Source: Roseateles sp. (GTDB taxonomy: Bacteria; Pseudomonadota; Gammaproteobacteria; Burkholderiales; Burkholderiaceae_C). From it: 62,648 bases of DNA. Location: contig JACDQM010000014.1 in NCBI GenBank assembly GCA_015657635.1, positions 1 through 62,648 on the forward strand, in the 5' to 3' direction. Below are positions 61,995 to 62,648 of this stretch, in pieces; within the stretch, counting starts at the first letter, position 1; every line of letters starts with the position of its first letter. The notes beneath the pieces were generated by a model that did not search any database, was not told the DNA's origin, and saw nothing but the letters and a program-made list of their open reading frames with translations. A program made the position numbers and the translations under genes.

Positions 61995-62035
61995 AATACC
62001 ACTATAAGTCGCAATAGATCCAGATAGCTACCACT
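61995..62035 (-). promoter_or_regulatory. Probable NagR boxes upstream of the TonB receptor gene
   Basis: AATACCACT (61995-62003) and GCTACCACT (62027-62035), read on the receptor's strand as AGTGGTATT and AGTGGTAGC. They lie about 125-165 bases before its ATG and resemble the ACTGGTATT boxes ahead of nagK. Confidence 0.45.
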
Positions 62036-62227
62036 TTCGTTTGCGTACTTTCCCTCGGTGTCGTTTGGATGTCATGCGAAGCGGGGCTGGGCAGGCGGTG
62101 CGAGCTGCGCCACCGAGAATTGAACTGGTCTTGCTTTGGTCTATGGCGCTACCACCTCGTGGAGCGCCCTCGCGGCGCCTCGCCGGCACCCGATGCAGGG
62201 CGTCAGATTCTTTGCAAGGAAAAATCT

Positions 62228-62255
62228 TTGCGAACCAAAAGAGCTGTGCTATAGT
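62228..62255 (+). promoter_or_regulatory. tRNA operon promoter
   Basis: TTGCGA (62228-62233), a 16-base spacer and TATAGT (62250-62255), ending 14 bases before the tRNA-Tyr gene. This is a good sigma-70 match for a stable RNA. Confidence 0.75.
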
Positions 62256-62269
62256 CTATGGCTCGCCTC

Positions 62270-62355
62270 GGAGGGGTGCCCGAGTGGCTAAAGGGGGCAG
62301 ACTGTAAATCTGTTGGCTTACGCCTACGCTGGTTCGAATCCAGCCTCCTCCACCA
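62270..62355 (+). tRNA. tRNA-Tyr (GTA)
   Basis: Complete class-II tRNA with a long variable arm. Acceptor stem GGAGGGG pairs with CTCCTCC, the anticodon GTA lies at 62304-62306, the T-arm is GCTGGTTCGAATCCAGC, and CCA is encoded. Confidence 0.96.
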
Positions 62356-62427
62356 GGCGAAACCGTTATCGGGTCGAGCTGCCGGCCATGTGGTCGGCAG
62401 CTCGGTCTCGGTGGTCGGGGCTCCCGG

Positions 62428-62501
62428 GCGGGAGTAGTTCAATGGTAGAACCTTAGCCTTCCAAGCTAATGACACGGGTTCGATTCCCGTTTCCCGCTCC
62501 A
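62428..62501 (+). tRNA. tRNA-Gly (TCC)
   Basis: Acceptor stem GCGGGAG pairs with TTCCCGC (one G-U). The anticodon stem TTAGC/GCTAA holds the loop CTTCCAA, with anticodon TCC at 62460-62462. CCA is encoded. Confidence 0.96.
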
Positions 62502-62573
62502 GTTGTCGGGTTCTGCTTGTGTCGATACCGGTTTGCCGGAGGTCGTTTTGGCCGCCGTTAAACCTGTGTCGAT

Positions 62574-62648
<75 letters not shown>

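Larger units (their letters stand above)
61870..62269. other. Receptor and tRNA upstream region
   Basis: A 400-base region between the leftward TonB receptor gene and the rightward tRNA operon. It contains the two GGTAT-type boxes, a poorly defined receptor promoter, and the tRNA-Tyr promoter near its right end. No protein gene was found. Confidence 0.7.

Noticed and set aside
62041-62220. A gene or further regulator boxes between the receptor and the tRNAs
   Set aside because: Only short frames are present; TGGT-like words occur but do not match the box pattern well.

Overview
The window is GC-rich and its gene order points to a betaproteobacterium of the order Burkholderiales, most likely in the Roseateles/Pelomonas/Mitsuaria group. 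The evidence is the tRNA-Tyr/Gly/Thr trio at the right edge (the betaproteobacterial arrangement that usually precedes tuf), the mltA/apaG/rpe and gph/trpE/trpG/trpD/trpC/ung neighbourhoods, and a Xanthomonas/Caulobacter-type TonB receptor. This placement is inference from synteny and protein families, not from a database search.

Layout. (1) 1-8.6 kb: a hybrid histidine kinase, a very large GMC oxidoreductase/alpha-beta hydrolase fusion and a PhoD-like phosphoesterase are joined by 1-4 base overlaps, followed by two small membrane proteins. (2) 8.7-13 kb: single genes (GNAT, a low-GC DUF2971 islet, VOC protein, DUF2322) and a divergent TetR/metal-dependent hydrolase pair with two perfect operator palindromes between them. 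(3) 13-24 kb: a periplasmic-propeller diguanylate cyclase, a leftward group (TPR protein, isochorismatase-like hydrolase, periplasmic binding protein, B12-type radical SAM protein), an aldo/keto reductase plus glutamine-synthetase-like pair, and a palindromic intergenic element. (4) 24-40 kb: mltA, a recombinase-like membrane protein, apaG, then accessory genes (two fasciclin-domain proteins with a divergent TetR, rpe, a tyrosine phosphatase, an exporter, a second diguanylate cyclase, psuK-psuG, a peptidase) and gph. (5) 40.4-46.6 kb: the trp operon with a candidate Trp-rich leader peptide, containing an inserted threonine aldolase and ending with ung. (6) 46.6-61.9 kb: a chitin/N-acetylglucosamine utilisation locus. 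(7) 62.2-62.65 kb: three tRNA genes.

How the genes work together. The GlcNAc locus reads as a complete route: a TonB receptor imports oligosaccharides, a secreted GH18 chitinase and a secreted GH16-like hydrolase attack polymer, an inner-membrane MFS carrier brings in sugar, a GH3 hexosaminidase releases GlcNAc, a BadF-type kinase phosphorylates it, NagA deacetylates and a SIS-domain enzyme deaminates/isomerises the product. A HutC-type GntR protein in the cluster is the probable regulator; repeated GGTAT-type boxes lie in front of the kinase gene and the receptor gene.

Quality warning. Three genes (the first kinase, the aldo/keto reductase and trpE) are each broken by apparent single-base deletions in short runs: five events, all of one missing base. 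This looks more like consensus error than pseudogenisation, but that cannot be settled from the sequence alone. I saw no CRISPR array, insertion sequence, prophage or rRNA gene.
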